64,000 nt of DNA. Origin: CBDANW01 sp965197825. Lineage in GTDB: Bacteria > Acidobacteriota > Vicinamibacteria > Marinacidobacterales > DATDRI01. The notes under the pieces were generated by a model. That model saw nothing but the letters and a program-made list of their open reading frames with translations, had not been told where the DNA came from and did not search any database. Made by a program: the position numbers and the translations under genes. Location of the stretch: assembly GCA_965197825.1 (NCBI GenBank), contig CBDANW010000003.1, positions 2,046,001 to 2,110,000 of the forward strand, given 5' to 3'. Positions 1 to 10,137 of the stretch are shown piece by piece (the stretch's first letter is position 1; each line of letters begins with the position of its first letter).

Positions 1-1626
1 GTTCCCAGCCTCACCGCCATCAAGCAACACGATCACCGAAGGCTGATCGGCGTCGCGACCACGTGCGAGGAATGTCATGTAGGGGATATGGCTAGCTGAT
101 CCCGCCGGTACGAGAGTCAGGTCGTTGAGGTCAAGCCGCTCAGCGCCAGGGACATCTCGCCGTAGCAGGGCGCTCGAGATTCCGGCGACGTACACTTGGT
201 CGGCCACGCCCTCCAACATCAGGTTACAGTTCCCGATGAAGGTTGCCTCGCCAACGTATCCGCCAAAGGCGGAGCGTAGCGGTTCGAAGTGATTCCTTCC
301 CACGTCGCGAACGACACGGGTTCCTTCGTCGTCAGCGCCCTTGTCGAGAACTCGCACCCGATCGGCGCGGTTCTTGTCAATGAAGAACGGCGAGTGGGTG
401 ACGAACGCAACCTGCCGACTCAGCACCTCATCACTACCACCAGCGAAGTCTTGGAACAAGCGAAGCAGATCCTGTTGGCCCTGATTCGACAAGAACGCAT
501 CAGGCTCATCCATCAAGAGAAGCCCCGCGGAATTTCCACGAGCTAAGTGAGCCAGGTACTGGACGAGATAGCTCAGAAAGTACTTGAGTCCACTACTACG
601 CTCAGCGAACGAATACTCGCTCGATGTCCGATCCCTGATCGTAAACACGAGATCGAAATCTCGGGCCGCAACCTGGAGTTCGAACTTCTCATCCTGAGTC
701 CACCACCTATGCAAGTTCAGCGCCTCGGACAGTTGGCGGTTGATCGCGGCAACGATCCCGTTGGCAAACCCCTCGTTCTGGGCCCGGAGAGCTTGTTCAA
801 GCTTCGTAAACGTCGACACGTCGACTCCACCGACAGTTACCAGCAGATCGAATGCGAGATGTAGCTGATCTCGATGATTTTGTTTCTCATCGCCGCGAAC
901 CATCAAGCTGTCTGCGCGGGCGAGCAGCGATTTAAGGAGCCCCGTATCGGGCGGGTCCTTTGCCAGCGCAGAGCGGAGGCCGTCGCCGCGTACGAGAAGA
1001 TCAATCAGTAACCAGCGGTCCTCCCTGCTGATTACTCTTTCCACTGACTCTTTTGACCTTTGCACGATGTACTCGATAGGAACGCTGTCGGGGATAGGTT
1101 TCGCCGGGTCGATCCGAAAGGACCGTGGCAGCGCCCCGAAGAAATCTTTATGCTCATCGTCGTTGACGATGATAGGTGTCGTGTTGTCTCCGACGAAAAG
1201 CTTCACGAATCCAGGGTCTTCCCGGAAGATCCTGATGGAGTCATACGACTCGTCGGGCTCGGCTTTCAGCAACGCGCCGATGGCAGTTCTGTCTGCTTCG
1301 GTCAGGTCCGATAGTCGCAGCCCAAAGTGTGGAGTCCGCGGCGTTGCGTCCACGGTGAAGAATTGCGAGTAACGGCAGAAGTCGGCTGCCTCTGCTGGTT
1401 CGCGAACGCCGAGTGCGTGCTCGATGGCGTCGAGAAGCTGCGATTTACCTGATTCGTTCGCACCCACGACGCACGTGATCATGGGGTCGAGATCGATCTT
1501 CACGTACGGATAGAAGAGATCGTTGTACTGGTCCCACGGGTCCGCGACTGCGTCCTTGTGATGCTTCCTCAAGTAGTCGAAGTTGAAGGCCCGGTAGAAC
1601 CTGATGTAGACGGTCGAAACCCGCAA
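1..1626 (-). CDS. OLD-like AAA ATPase/TOPRIM protein, partial (3' end outside window)
   Basis: An open minus-strand frame of 542 codons begins at a TTG (1626) just after AGGAGGAG and runs off the left edge without a stop. It shows Walker A GANESGKS at residues 55-62, an ABC-type signature (SSGLKYFL, about 344-351), Walker B LLLMDEPDAF (about 369-378), an H-loop VTHSPFF near 400, then a second part with LEGVADQVY (about 468) and VIVLLDGGEAG at the edge. This order, an ATPase followed by a TOPRIM domain, is that of OLD-family ATP-dependent nucleases, many of which act in phage defence. One oddity: where many TOPRIM proteins have Asp-x-Asp this one reads DGG, so the second acidic residue seems missing. 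No partner gene such as a GajB-type helicase is visible upstream. Family assignment is firm; nuclease activity is uncertain. Confidence 0.82.
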   Translation of the reverse strand, partial: MRVSTVYIRFYRAFNFDYLRKHHKDAVADPWDQYNDLFYPYVKIDLDPMITCVVGANESGKSQLLDAIEHALGVREPAEAADFCRYSQFFTVDATPRTPHFGLRLSDLTEADRTAIGALLKAEPDESYDSIRIFREDPGFVKLFVGDNTTPIIVNDDEHKDFFGALPRSFRIDPAKPIPDSVPIEYIVQRSKESVERVISREDRWLLIDLLVRGDGLRSALAKDPPDTGLLKSLLARADSLMVRGDEKQNHRDQLHLAFDLLVTVGGVDVSTFTKLEQALRAQNEGFANGIVAAINRQLSEALNLHRWWTQDEKFELQVAARDFDLVFTIRDRTSSEYSFAERSSGLKYFLSYLVQYLAHLARGNSAGLLLMDEPDAFLSNQGQQDLLRLFQDFAGGSDEVLSRQVAFVTHSPFFIDKNRADRVRVLDKGADDEGTRVVRDVGRNHFEPLRSAFGGYVGEATFIGNCNLMLEGVADQVYVAGISSALLRRDVPGAERLDLNDLTLVPAGSASHIPYMTFLARGRDADQPSVIVLLDGGEAGN

Positions 1627-1751
1627 GTCTCCTCCTTCTCTTGATCATCAACCGCGCCGCAGCACCGGTCCAGGTCCGTGTTCTTCATGCGACCAGACAA
1701 GGGCATCATGACAGATACCTTGAAGATAAACCATCACTGGCCGAGGCCATC

Positions 1752-1905
1752 ATGTCCGAAAACGCGAACGGAGCGGAAAGCTCGAATCCTAGAGGCGTTC
1801 TCGAAATCTGCGGAGGTCAGCCGACGCGGCACTTGATCTGCGATAGGCAATCCCGTCCTGTCCTCGTGTCCGAAAATACGAACGGAGCCCGAAAGCTCGA
1901 ATCCT
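1752..1905. repeat. Two copies of a short IS-end-like repeat (family B)
   Basis: Two direct copies, at 1752-1790 and 1866-1905, share the core TGTCCGAAAA followed by ACGAACGGAG and GCTCGAATCCT. Related copies lie at 5961-5990, 13651-13682, 29532-29561, 34303-34350 and 45334-45365, some with the downstream part ACAAACGAACTCAAGAC. The scattered copies with a constant outer end suggest terminal inverted repeats left behind by a transposon that is not present in full here. Confidence 0.55.
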
Positions 1906-1917
1906 AAGGGTTTCCAG

Positions 1918-2200
1918 CCGAGACCGGATAGCTCCAAACTGTCCCATCCGCCACACAGTCTGGCCAATCGTGGCACCGCAGAGACGGGTGAGATTTTCCG
2001 CGCGGTTGGCGGGGTTTTGCAGGGGTAGGTGGCACCAGAGACGCGCTAGAAAGGCTGAAAAGGCTTCATTTTCGGTATTCGTCTCTAATCGCGATTTTCG
2101 AGTGCCAAGTTCGGGCCAAATAGGAGACGGGCGCTGACCGGGGCCGTGCGGCAGCGGAAAGAAGGCCATCCGAGATCGAGGCCGGGGCTACCACGAGGCG
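1918..2200. repeat. Dispersed repeat of about 280 bp, copy 1
   Basis: This non-coding stretch is closely similar along its length to 30079-30365, and its last part recurs at 62863-62937 (GACCGGG..CCGTGCGG.. ending in GAGGCCGG). No convincing reading frame is conserved between copies. The copy at 30 kb abuts a C-terminal fragment of a mutator-type transposase, so it may be the remains of a transposon. The rest of 1627-2707 holds the two family-B repeats and nothing else that I can recognise. Confidence 0.55.
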
Positions 2201-2707
2201 TAGCGGGCTAGCACGTTCTGGTCCAGGTGTGCCTGAGCGTCCTTCATGTCCTTACTTGTCTCGTATTGGGCCTCTATCTTCTATTTCCGAGCAGAGATCG
2301 ATCATCCACCCTCTTGTCAGCCGCCCTCTGATTACGGTCCACGAGACAGGGCAACGGAAGCGCACAGGTGTTGGCCGTCCGTCCGGCTCGTGATATGAAG
2401 CTGAGCATGCCCGATGGCGGTGCGCAAGATCCTGGCGATGGGGCATCCATAACTACAACGTGCAGCGAACGCCGTCGATGGCGTTGGGGGTAACCGCCGT
2501 CGTCTTTCGATCAGTCCATCTCAACAATAGCCCGCGCCAGGATTGGCGCCACGTCGGGGTGGCGACGCTCGAGGAGCCGTTCTACGACCGCGCCTACCTC
2601 AAGACTCGAGCGGTAACAGACGCGATGCTGGCCGTCCATTTCGACATCTGCATTGCCACCAGCGAGTTCAGCCACCTTCCGAACTGCACGACGATCGGCG
2701 AACGTCG

Positions 2708-5554
2708 ATGAGGCTTTCCTGGAACGAGATTCGAGCGCGCGCCGCCGACTTCGCCCGTGAATGGGCGGACGCTACATACGAGAAGGGCGAGACGCAGAGC
2801 TTCTACAACGAGTTCTTCGACATCTTCGGTGTCCGGCGGCGCACCGTCGCGCGGTACGAGGAACACGTCCGGCGACTGGACAACACCTCCGGTTTCATCG
2901 ATCTGTTCTGGCCTGGCGTCCTGCTAGTCGAGCAGAAGAGCGCCGGTCGCGATTTAGCCATTGCGCGCCGTCAAGCTGGCCGGTACTTCGATGCGCTTCC
3001 CGAGCGGGACCGCCCCCGCTACCAGCTACTCTGCGATTTCCAGACGTGCGAGCTGCTCGACCGGGAAGAGCGCGAGGAGTCTCGCTTCGCACTTGTCGAC
3101 CTGCCCCAGCACGTCGAGAAATTCGGGTTCATCATCGGTGTGCAACGCCGCGCGTTCCGCGATCAGGATCCAGTCAACATCAAGGCGTCCGAGCTGATCG
3201 CGCGCTTGCACGACGCGCTCAAATCATCCGGCTACGACGGCCACGACCTGGAGTTGTTTCTGGTCCGAATCGTGTTCTGCCTGTTCGCCGACGACACCGG
3301 GATCTTCGAGCCGCGCGACATCTTTCTGCAGTTCATCGAGGAGCGCACGTCGGACGACGGAGCCGACCTCGGTCCATGGCTGGCACGGCTCTTCCAGGTG
3401 CTGAACACGCCGATTGAGCGCCGTCAAGCGGCGCTCGATGAGGATTTGGCGCGCTTTCCGCACGTGAACGGCGAGCTGTTTGCCGAAACCCTGCGTATCC
3501 CGGATTTCAATGCCTCGATGCGGCAGGCGCTCCTCGACGCGAGCCGGTTCGACTGGACGGCGATCTCGCCAGCCATCTTCGGTGCACTCTTCCAGGCGGT
3601 AATGGAACCAGCCGACCGGCGCGCGCAGGGTGCGCACTACACCACCGAGAAGAACATCCTGAAGGTGATCGAGCCGTTGTTTCTAGACGATCTGCGCGCG
3701 GAGTTCCAGAAGCTTCAGAAACGCCGGGACGACCGCAGCATAGCCGATCTCCGGAAGTTTCGGGACCGACTCGGCACGCTTCGCCTGTTCGATCCGGCGT
3801 GCGGTTGCGGCAACTTCCTCATCATCGCCTACCGGGAGCTGCGCTCTCTGGAAATCGAAGTGTTACGGGAGATGGCGGCACGCACGGACGCTACCCAACT
3901 GAAGCTCGAGGTGCAGTCGGTAGTCGATGTGGATCAGTTCTACGGCATCGAGATCGGCGAGTTCCCGGCGCGTATCGCAGCGACCGCGCTCTGGATGATG
4001 GATCACATCATGAACAACCGGCTGAGCCTGGAGTTCGGCAAGACGTACGCGCGGATTCCGATCGAGAAGTCGCCGCACATTCGCCACGGCGACGCGTTGG
4101 AGATCGACTGGGGTGAAGTGTTGCCGCCGAATCAGTGCTCGTATGTCTTCGGCAATCCGCCATTTGGTGGAGCCAAATTCCAGTCGGCCGGGCAGCGCGC
4201 ACAGGTGCGCCACATCGCGGCGCTTGGCGGCAGCGGCGGCACACTCGACTACGTGGCCGCGTGGTTCATTCGCGCCGGCGAGTACGTGCAGCATGGCCGG
4301 TCGGAGAACAGCACTCGGCCACCGAAGATCGGCTTCGTCGCAACCAACTCGATCACTCAAGGCGAGCAGGTCGCGCAGCTGTGGCCGCTGCTACTCGATC
4401 GCCACCGTTTGGAAATCGCCTTTGCCCACCGGACGTTTGCCTGGGGTTCTGACGCCCGCGGCAAAGCCCACGTGCATGTGGTCATCATCGGACTAAACAC
4501 GACCGAGCATGCGCCACGGGACAGGCGGTTGTTCGCCTACGAGGACCTCAACGGGGAGCCGCTCGAAAGCCGCCACGCCGTGATCACGCCCTACCTGTTC
4601 GACGGCGGGGCACTAGCCAATCCTCACCTCGTCGTCCGAGAAGAGGGCAGGACGATAAACGGACTGATTCAACTGGTCACCGGCTCCCAGCCCATCGACG
4701 ATGGACTCTACATTTTCAATGCTGAAGAACGACTCGCGTTCCTGGATGCCGAACCGGACGCAGCGACTTTGTTGCGTCCTTTCGTCGGCGCTCGTGAGTA
4801 CCTACAAGGTGGCGAGCGCTGGATTCTTGCGTTGCATGACGCTTCGCCCGCTACTCTGGCGCAACTGCCACGAGTCAGAGAACGCATCGCCGCCGTTCGC
4901 GCTTACCGAAGGACCAGCAAACGAACGTCCACACTGAAACTGGCTGAGACACCCACGCTCTGGCAAGTGAACATCCTGCCGGCCGCCCCGTTCCTCGTTC
5001 TGCCGGAGGTCAGCTCTGAACGGCGTGAATACGTCCCTATAGGCTGGCTGAAGCCGCCGGTAATCCCGAGCAACCTTGTTCGGGTTCTGAAAGACGCCAC
5101 ATTAGCTGATTTCGCCGTGCTGACCTCAGCCATGCACATGGCATGGCTACGCCACATCGGCGGGCGGTTGAAAAGCGATTACCGCTACTCCATCGGTGTC
5201 GTTTACAACAACTTCCCGGTACCGCCCGGTTTCAAGAGCGAGAATGCGAAAGTGTCGGCAGTGGAGCCGCTGGCGCAGGCCGTGCTCGACGCCCGCGCTA
5301 CTCACCCGGACGCGACGCTGGCCGATCTCTACGACCCCGACCTGATGCCGCCGAATCTCCGAAGAGCACATCACGCGCTGGATCGCGCCGTCGACCGTCT
5401 CTACCGCCGTGCGCGCTTCACGTCCGAGCGCGAACGCGTCGAGTACCTCTTTGCTTTGTACGAGCGCCTGCAGGCTCCGCTGGCCGCAAAGGCTGCGGGC
5501 AAAGGCAAGCGCCGACCGCGAACACGAGGGGTTCGCCGCCGCAAATCGACGTAA
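2708..5554 (+). CDS. MmeI-like type IIG/IIL restriction-modification enzyme
   Basis: A 948-residue protein when begun at ATG 2708 (MRLSWNEI); the open frame extends 55 codons further upstream but that part has no family-like sequence. The N-terminal domain carries a PD-(D/E)XK pattern, GFIDLF with D65 followed by E75-Q-K77. The methyltransferase core follows: SAM-binding motif I FDPACGCGNFL at about 361-371 and catalytic motif IV NPPF at 483-486, the amino-group methyltransferase signature for N6-adenine. The C-terminal third probably holds the target recognition domain. Length and domain order match MmeI (919 residues), where one chain both cuts and methylates one strand. It stands alone with no specificity or nuclease gene beside it, as expected for this type. 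No frame disruption is seen, so it may be active. Confidence 0.88.
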   Translation: MRLSWNEIRARAADFAREWADATYEKGETQSFYNEFFDIFGVRRRTVARYEEHVRRLDNTSGFIDLFWPGVLLVEQKSAGRDLAIARRQAGRYFDALPERDRPRYQLLCDFQTCELLDREEREESRFALVDLPQHVEKFGFIIGVQRRAFRDQDPVNIKASELIARLHDALKSSGYDGHDLELFLVRIVFCLFADDTGIFEPRDIFLQFIEERTSDDGADLGPWLARLFQVLNTPIERRQAALDEDLARFPHVNGELFAETLRIPDFNASMRQALLDASRFDWTAISPAIFGALFQAVMEPADRRAQGAHYTTEKNILKVIEPLFLDDLRAEFQKLQKRRDDRSIADLRKFRDRLGTLRLFDPACGCGNFLIIAYRELRSLEIEVLREMAARTDATQLKLEVQSVVDVDQFYGIEIGEFPARIAATALWMMDHIMNNRLSLEFGKTYARIPIEKSPHIRHGDALEIDWGEVLPPNQCSYVFGNPPFGGAKFQSAGQRAQVRHIAALGGSGGTLDYVAAWFIRAGEYVQHGRSENSTRPPKIGFVATNSITQGEQVAQLWPLLLDRHRLEIAFAHRTFAWGSDARGKAHVHVVIIGLNTTEHAPRDRRLFAYEDLNGEPLESRHAVITPYLFDGGALANPHLVVREEGRTINGLIQLVTGSQPIDDGLYIFNAEERLAFLDAEPDAATLLRPFVGAREYLQGGERWILALHDASPATLAQLPRVRERIAAVRAYRRTSKRTSTLKLAETPTLWQVNILPAAPFLVLPEVSSERREYVPIGWLKPPVIPSNLVRVLKDATLADFAVLTSAMHMAWLRHIGGRLKSDYRYSIGVVYNNFPVPPGFKSENAKVSAVEPLAQAVLDARATHPDATLADLYDPDLMPPNLRRAHHALDRAVDRLYRRARFTSERERVEYLFALYERLQAPLAAKAAGKGKRRPRTRGVRRRKST

Positions 5555-5628
5555 CCTTTCATGTAAACGGCGGGTTAGGTCCCAGCTGAACCGGGGAAAA
5601 GGAGAGTAGGCAGAGCGGCTTCCCCGTC

Positions 5629-5682
5629 CTGTGCCAAAACTCGGCCCTTTTGAAATAGACCACAAATCAGCAGCTTAGACGC
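5629..5682. repeat. MITE-family end (TIR plus subterminal part)
   Basis: Begins with CGTCCTGTGCCAAAACTCGG and continues through TTTTGAAATAG to CAGCAGCTTAG, matching the left 50 bp of the full MITE-like elements at 41969, 53652 and 62541. The rest of 5555-6004 holds a copy of another dispersed end (GCGTTCGAGTATTTTGACCAG at 5904-5925; also near 16800, 34490 and 37880) and a family-B repeat at 5961-5990. No gene is seen in this gap. Confidence 0.55.
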
Positions 5683-6004
5683 CCTTGGAATCCGCGCAGA
5701 ATCCAGGGTATTTCGCGCCAAGGCTGGCTTCCGATCCCTGGGCTGCGGGTGGCGCACGACAGGCCCACTGGGGTGGCACGGCTGGCTCAAATCGGCTGCG
5801 GGGCGAGCTGCAGGCAACGAACTGTGCACCCGGAAGGAATACTTATCCGACCGCGATGCCGGATTCAAGCAGCCATTGGAAAGGTGCAAACTGCTGACCC
5901 GCTGGGCGTTCGAGTATTTTGACCAGACGACCACTGAGCCGAAACGGCCCGGCGCCTCGGTCTCGAGTTCGTTTGTGTTTTCGGACACGAGTGCGTCCAT
6001 GGGC

Positions 6005-6668
6005 TTGATCCGGTTTCGTAGACGGTTTAGTTAAGCTGGCGAAGTCCTCATCCGTCGTTCAAACTCGGCCGGACTGACCTGGCCGAGGGTCGAGTGTCGT
6101 CGTCTATGGTTGTAGAATACCTCGATGAAGTCGAAGAGGGCCATCTTGGCCTCGCCGCAACTGAGGAAATGCTCCCCAAGCTCGTGCTTGACCGTGGAGA
6201 ACCAGCTCTCGATGACGGCGTTGTCGTAGCAGTTGCCCCGTCGGCTCATGCTCCCGGTCATGCCATGCGTCTCAAGGAGACGTTGGTAGTCTTTGCTGGC
6301 ATACGGACTGCCCTGATCGGAGTGATGCAAAAGCCCTGCGGCCGGTTGGCGACGTTTCAGTGCCATCCGCAACGCCTTGATAACCAGGTGACGGTCGTTA
6401 ATAGCACTTACGGCCCACCCAACGAGGAATCGCGAGTAGAGATCGAGGAGCGCCGCGAGATAAAGCTTCCCGCCGCTGCCGATCACGAACTCGGTCGTGT
6501 CCCCGACCCACCGTTGGTTCGGCGCATCGGCGACGAAGTCTTGCCCGAGCACATTGGCCGCGACGGGCTGGTCATGACCGCTTACCGTCGTGCGCTTGAA
6601 GCGTTTGCGTACTCGAGCCCAGTATCTTGGGGGTCGGTCAGCTAGCTTTTCGTCAACTTGACAGTACC
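6005..6668 (-). pseudogene. IS3-family transposase OrfB, 5'-truncated
   Basis: The minus-strand frame 6031-6552 and its upstream extension encode the rve integrase core of an IS3-type OrfB: WVGDTTEF with the first catalytic Asp, HHSDQGSPY with the second, and NAVIESWFSTVKHE with the catalytic Glu, ending in FYNHRRRHSTLGQ. The N-terminal helix-turn-helix part and OrfA are missing. The outer end (GGGCTTGATCCGG near 6002) recurs at 13774 beside a shorter fragment of the same gene. The opposite end (6640-6668) is a terminal-repeat-like sequence TACTGTCAAGTTGACGAAAA that also occurs near 15284, so the element has an internal deletion. Confidence 0.8.
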
Positions 6669-6882
6669 CACCTTATGGCAGAAGCAGCTCCTTGCAGACG
6701 TGGCCGATGCAGTCTCAATCAGTACCAGGGCAAAGCCGAAAAGCAGTTACGACAAGAGTAGGCTGGCGAATGTTATTCTTGAAAACGGCCACGGTGATCT
6801 ATATGGGGTAAAAACAGACTGCCGGCGATAGCCGATGCCGTGCATTCGAGGTCATTCGGTTGCAGCGCATGAGCCAACATTC

Positions 6883-9141
6883 ATGATTGAGCTACGCGAT
6901 TACCAGCACGAATTGATGCGGCGAGCCGAGACTGCCCTTGGTCCCGACAAGGCGCGCGTAATGATGCAACTGCCGACGGGTGGCGGCAAAACCATCATCG
7001 CCGCTCACCTGCTGGACAACTTGATACGGAATGGACGCAAAGCCGTCTGGCTCACCCATCGGAAAGAGTTGGCCGACCAGACATGCGGAATGTTGACCAC
7101 CGTCCACATTCCGGCCATCGCTGATGTTCGATGGGACCCTGGCACCGCGGCTCCGGCCATCAGCAGAGGGGTTGTTATCCTCATGGCCCAGAAAGTCAGC
7201 CGGCGGACGGCTGTCATGAGCATCTGGCATGACTATGGCGCGGATGATCTGCTGGTGATTGATGAAGCGCATCACGCTGCTGCTCCTGGCTGGGTGCGGG
7301 CCATGCAGCAGTGGCCCGGCCGGATCATCGGCATGACGGCGACACCGTGGCGCCTGTCGAAAAAGGAGGGATTCGATCACCTATTCGGTGAACTGATTTG
7401 CGGCCCGCAAACCTCGGAACTGCAATCTCGACGCTGGCTATGTGAAGCGCAGGTACTGTTACCGCCGTCCGAGCAACGTATACTCGGTGGTGAAGTCCAA
7501 ACTGCCACCGGCGAGTACACCGAGTCCGGTATTGAACTGGCGAACCGGGATCGGCATGACGTGATGACGGCCCAAGTGCTGCTGTTCTGGCAACGACATG
7601 CTCACTCGCGTCAGACCATCATCTACGCCGTCTCCGTGAAGCATGCCAGGAACTTGGTTAACATTTTCAACGATGCCGGCATACCGGCGGCGATAATACT
7701 TGCTGACACCCCTTTGCCGGAACGTGTTAGCGCTATAAACAAGTTTAAGAAGGAGGCGCTCAGGGTCCTCGTCAACGTCGCGGTCGCAACTGAGGGATTC
7801 GATCTGCCGGACGCGAGTTGCATTGTCCTTGCGAGACCCACGAAGAGCCTTGCCCTGTATCTGCAAATGGCCGGTCGAGGATTACGCCCAAAGGAGAACG
7901 GAGGCGATTGCGTGCTTCTGGATCTAGCGGGCAACGCGATGGATCACGGATTGCCAGAGGAAGACCGTAGATGGTCCCTTGCTCCCCGAGGTGAGGAAAC
8001 GGATGGCGAAGCCCCAGTGGTTTGGTGTCCGGATTGCAAGGCGGTGTCTTCCGCTGCCAGCCATCGTTGCGGCACCTGCGCTGTACCGTTCGGAAAAGAC
8101 TGTGACCGATGCGGCAAGTGGCGCCCATGGACGGATTGGAGCCTGGAAGAGTATTGTGACAATGCACATGCGTTGGTCTGCGACCGTTGTCATCTCGACG
8201 CCCACATCCGATCCCACCTACCGATTCTCGATCTGATGAAGTGGTTGTCTGGAGGTAAAACTATGGACCCGAACGCCGCACCCAATAGTCGAAACGACAC
8301 GTCGGAACCGGAGCTTGACTCGATTGTCAAGAAGTTGCTTGAGGATGAGTGCCAAAGGATTCTCAGTGACGCAGAGCAGCGTCGTCGGTCCCTACGATCC
8401 AGGATCGAAACACGTGAGGCGCAGTTGGCCGACAACTCGATCCTGGATAGGCTGTTTGCGGATCACCTGAATAACATTCCGAGCGAGCAACGCCCTAGAA
8501 ACACTATTCATCGGAGCCGCTTGCATGTTGAATGGCATGACAAGCTCATAAAAGAGTTTGCTGACTGGAAAGAGGAATATGAAGAATTGGAAAACCAGCA
8601 GATTGACGAGCAATCGAAACGGTTGATTGTCAACCGTGCCCAAGGAAGGCTCGTCAAGTCATTGCGACGGCAAGCCGAAGCGGCGGGTCTTTATCTGACG
8701 GAAAAGCCTGAGCCGGGTGGTGGCGAAAACCTTGCGATACCGGCGGTCAATTCCCGTACCAAGCACCTTAACGCGGGCACTGCTGAGCGGGTCAAAGGCG
8801 ACCTTGTCATACGAGGCAATCAATTCCCATACAAGAACTGCCAGGAAGCGATGGTCATCGTGCTGCGCGAGTTGGCAAGGTTGGATTCAGATTTTCTGCA
8901 ACGTTGCGCTCAGGACCCTGCATTCCAGGGGAATAAACGGCAGTATCTGGCTCAGCGCGTCGAAGATCTCTTTCCAGGTCGTCCTCACCTGTGGAAGCGG
9001 CACGTACGACTTGAGGGTGGCTGGCGTATCTCTACGAATCTCACCAATCGGATGAAGGAATCTCTCATTAAGGCTGCAGTTAAAGTGGCCGGATTGGCGC
9101 TAGGGCGTGACCGTGACGTGGTGGTGCCGTTCATCACCTAA
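6883..9141 (+). CDS. SF2 DEAD/DEAH-box helicase with zinc ribbons
   Basis: A 752-residue superfamily 2 helicase. The start chosen is ATG 6883 (MIELRDYQ), since the Q-motif-like RDYQHEL normally lies at the very N-terminus; an in-frame ATG at 6835 is less likely. Motif I is PTGGGKT at 31-37, motif II DEAH at 127-130, motif III TAT near 153, and motif VI QMAGRGLRP around 328-336. After the two RecA-like lobes come several CxxC pairs (CPDCK, CGTC, CDRCGK, CDRCH; roughly 385-440), which suggest two zinc ribbons, then a charged alpha-helical C-terminal region of about 300 residues with no recognised domain. The substrate is unknown. It has no operon partner: the neighbours on both sides are IS remnants. 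Its general build resembles RadD/YejH-like helicases, but its C-terminus is different. Confidence 0.85.
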   Translation: MIELRDYQHELMRRAETALGPDKARVMMQLPTGGGKTIIAAHLLDNLIRNGRKAVWLTHRKELADQTCGMLTTVHIPAIADVRWDPGTAAPAISRGVVILMAQKVSRRTAVMSIWHDYGADDLLVIDEAHHAAAPGWVRAMQQWPGRIIGMTATPWRLSKKEGFDHLFGELICGPQTSELQSRRWLCEAQVLLPPSEQRILGGEVQTATGEYTESGIELANRDRHDVMTAQVLLFWQRHAHSRQTIIYAVSVKHARNLVNIFNDAGIPAAIILADTPLPERVSAINKFKKEALRVLVNVAVATEGFDLPDASCIVLARPTKSLALYLQMAGRGLRPKENGGDCVLLDLAGNAMDHGLPEEDRRWSLAPRGEETDGEAPVVWCPDCKAVSSAASHRCGTCAVPFGKDCDRCGKWRPWTDWSLEEYCDNAHALVCDRCHLDAHIRSHLPILDLMKWLSGGKTMDPNAAPNSRNDTSEPELDSIVKKLLEDECQRILSDAEQRRRSLRSRIETREAQLADNSILDRLFADHLNNIPSEQRPRNTIHRSRLHVEWHDKLIKEFADWKEEYEELENQQIDEQSKRLIVNRAQGRLVKSLRRQAEAAGLYLTEKPEPGGGENLAIPAVNSRTKHLNAGTAERVKGDLVIRGNQFPYKNCQEAMVIVLRELARLDSDFLQRCAQDPAFQGNKRQYLAQRVEDLFPGRPHLWKRHVRLEGGWRISTNLTNRMKESLIKAAVKVAGLALGRDRDVVVPFIT

Positions 9142-9387
9142 CTCTGATCACGGCATTTTCAAGTTGACGAAACGCCGGGTCGTCCGCCACAAATGTGCAA
9201 TTTACAGTCGCCGCTCTCGCCAGACAGATCCCCGGCCCACCCTAGGGGGCGCAGAGAGTATTTGGAGCAGGGGCTAACGAAGACGGCGCTTGCCGTGAAG
9301 CTTGGGCGTGAGGTCAAAATACTCATACGGCTTCCCGATGGTAGAAACGTAGCAACCCGCCAAGCCGTTTACGGAAGCGCACCATAG

Positions 9388-9562
9388 ACACTAAGCTGCT
9401 GATTTGTGGTCTATTCAAAAGGGCCGAGTTTTGGCACACGTCTGGCTCACGAGGTGACGGCTGGCGCGATCGGAAGCATCCGGCAGATCGGCTCGACCCC
9501 GTCCTGTGCCAAAACTCGGCCTTTTTGAAATAGATCATAAATCAGTAGCTTAGTGTTTGTGT
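9388..9562. repeat. Inverted pair of MITE-family ends
   Basis: At 9388-9437 the sequence reads CTAAGCTGCTGATTTG through to GAGTTTTGGCACA, the right end of the MITE family, and at 9501-9562 the left end (GTCCTGTGCCAAAACTCGG to CAGTAGCTTAG) follows in the opposite orientation. The roughly 60 bp between them is not MITE sequence. From 9142 to 9388 I see no gene; 9182-9214 shares about 32 bp (CCACAAATGTGCAATTTACA) with 18569-18604, another orphan IS end. Confidence 0.5.
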
Positions 9563-9582
9563 TTGCGGACGTGCCAAGGGCT

Positions 9583-10137
9583 GAGCGCGAACAAACGACG
9601 AAATCATGCCGGCATGGTCCCGGCAGACCGGAGACCGAGCAAGTTCGGGGCGCGCGGATGAATAAATAGAAGGCACAGGTTATGAGTTCGCCCCTTCTCG
9701 TGCTTGCCCTTGAGCCCCGCGATCTCCTCGGCGTCCTCTCTGAGCAGTAGGTGCAGAGCTGTCAGTCCTTGCTCGTACACCCATTCCGTCAGATCCGCCT
9801 TCGTGGCCGCGATCCCAGCTATCATCGGTAGCAGTATCTGACCGACTTGGCCAACTACCTTGCCCGTAGGCGAGTGCGTTTGCTTTCTTACTGGCTTCTT
9901 CGATTTCCTAGGCATTGGTGGCTCCTTGTCCCCCTCTGGAGACGGTTTATTGGCAGACCTATTCTTAGGCCGGCCAAGGAGCCGCCGCTACACCAAATTC
10001 AACATCCGGCGGGACATCCCCTAGGTATAGGTTCCAAGACACTTAAGGTATAGTTCCACAGCATCCGCGCGCACCGAACTTGCTCGGTCTCCGGTCTGCC
10101 GGGACCATGCCGGCATGATTTCGTCGTTTGTTCGCGT
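9583..10137. repeat. Long inverted repeats (about 77 bp) around an IS256-type fragment
   Basis: The left arm (about 9583-9660, CGCGAACAAACGACGAAATC onward) and right arm (about 10061-10137) are near-perfect reverse complements, sharing GACGAAATCATGCCGGCATG and GCAGACCGGAGACCGA. Between them lies the 5' part of an IS256-type element. A single copy of the arm occurs at about 28955-29050. The arrangement looks like a mobile element or hairpin-forming module rather than a gene. From 10138 to 10320 I see nothing recognisable. Confidence 0.5.
9676..10021 (-). pseudogene. IS256-family element B, 5' fragment
   Basis: Reads MPRKSKKPVRKQTHSPTGKV (start 9915) through KGKHEK, identical or nearly so to the first 75 residues of the transposase at 16962-18257, then changes into the inverted-repeat arm. 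The terminal repeat ending GGCGGGACATCCCC (10021) is the same as the right end of the full element at 18363. Only the N-terminus and one end remain, so it cannot encode an active transposase. Confidence 0.75.
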
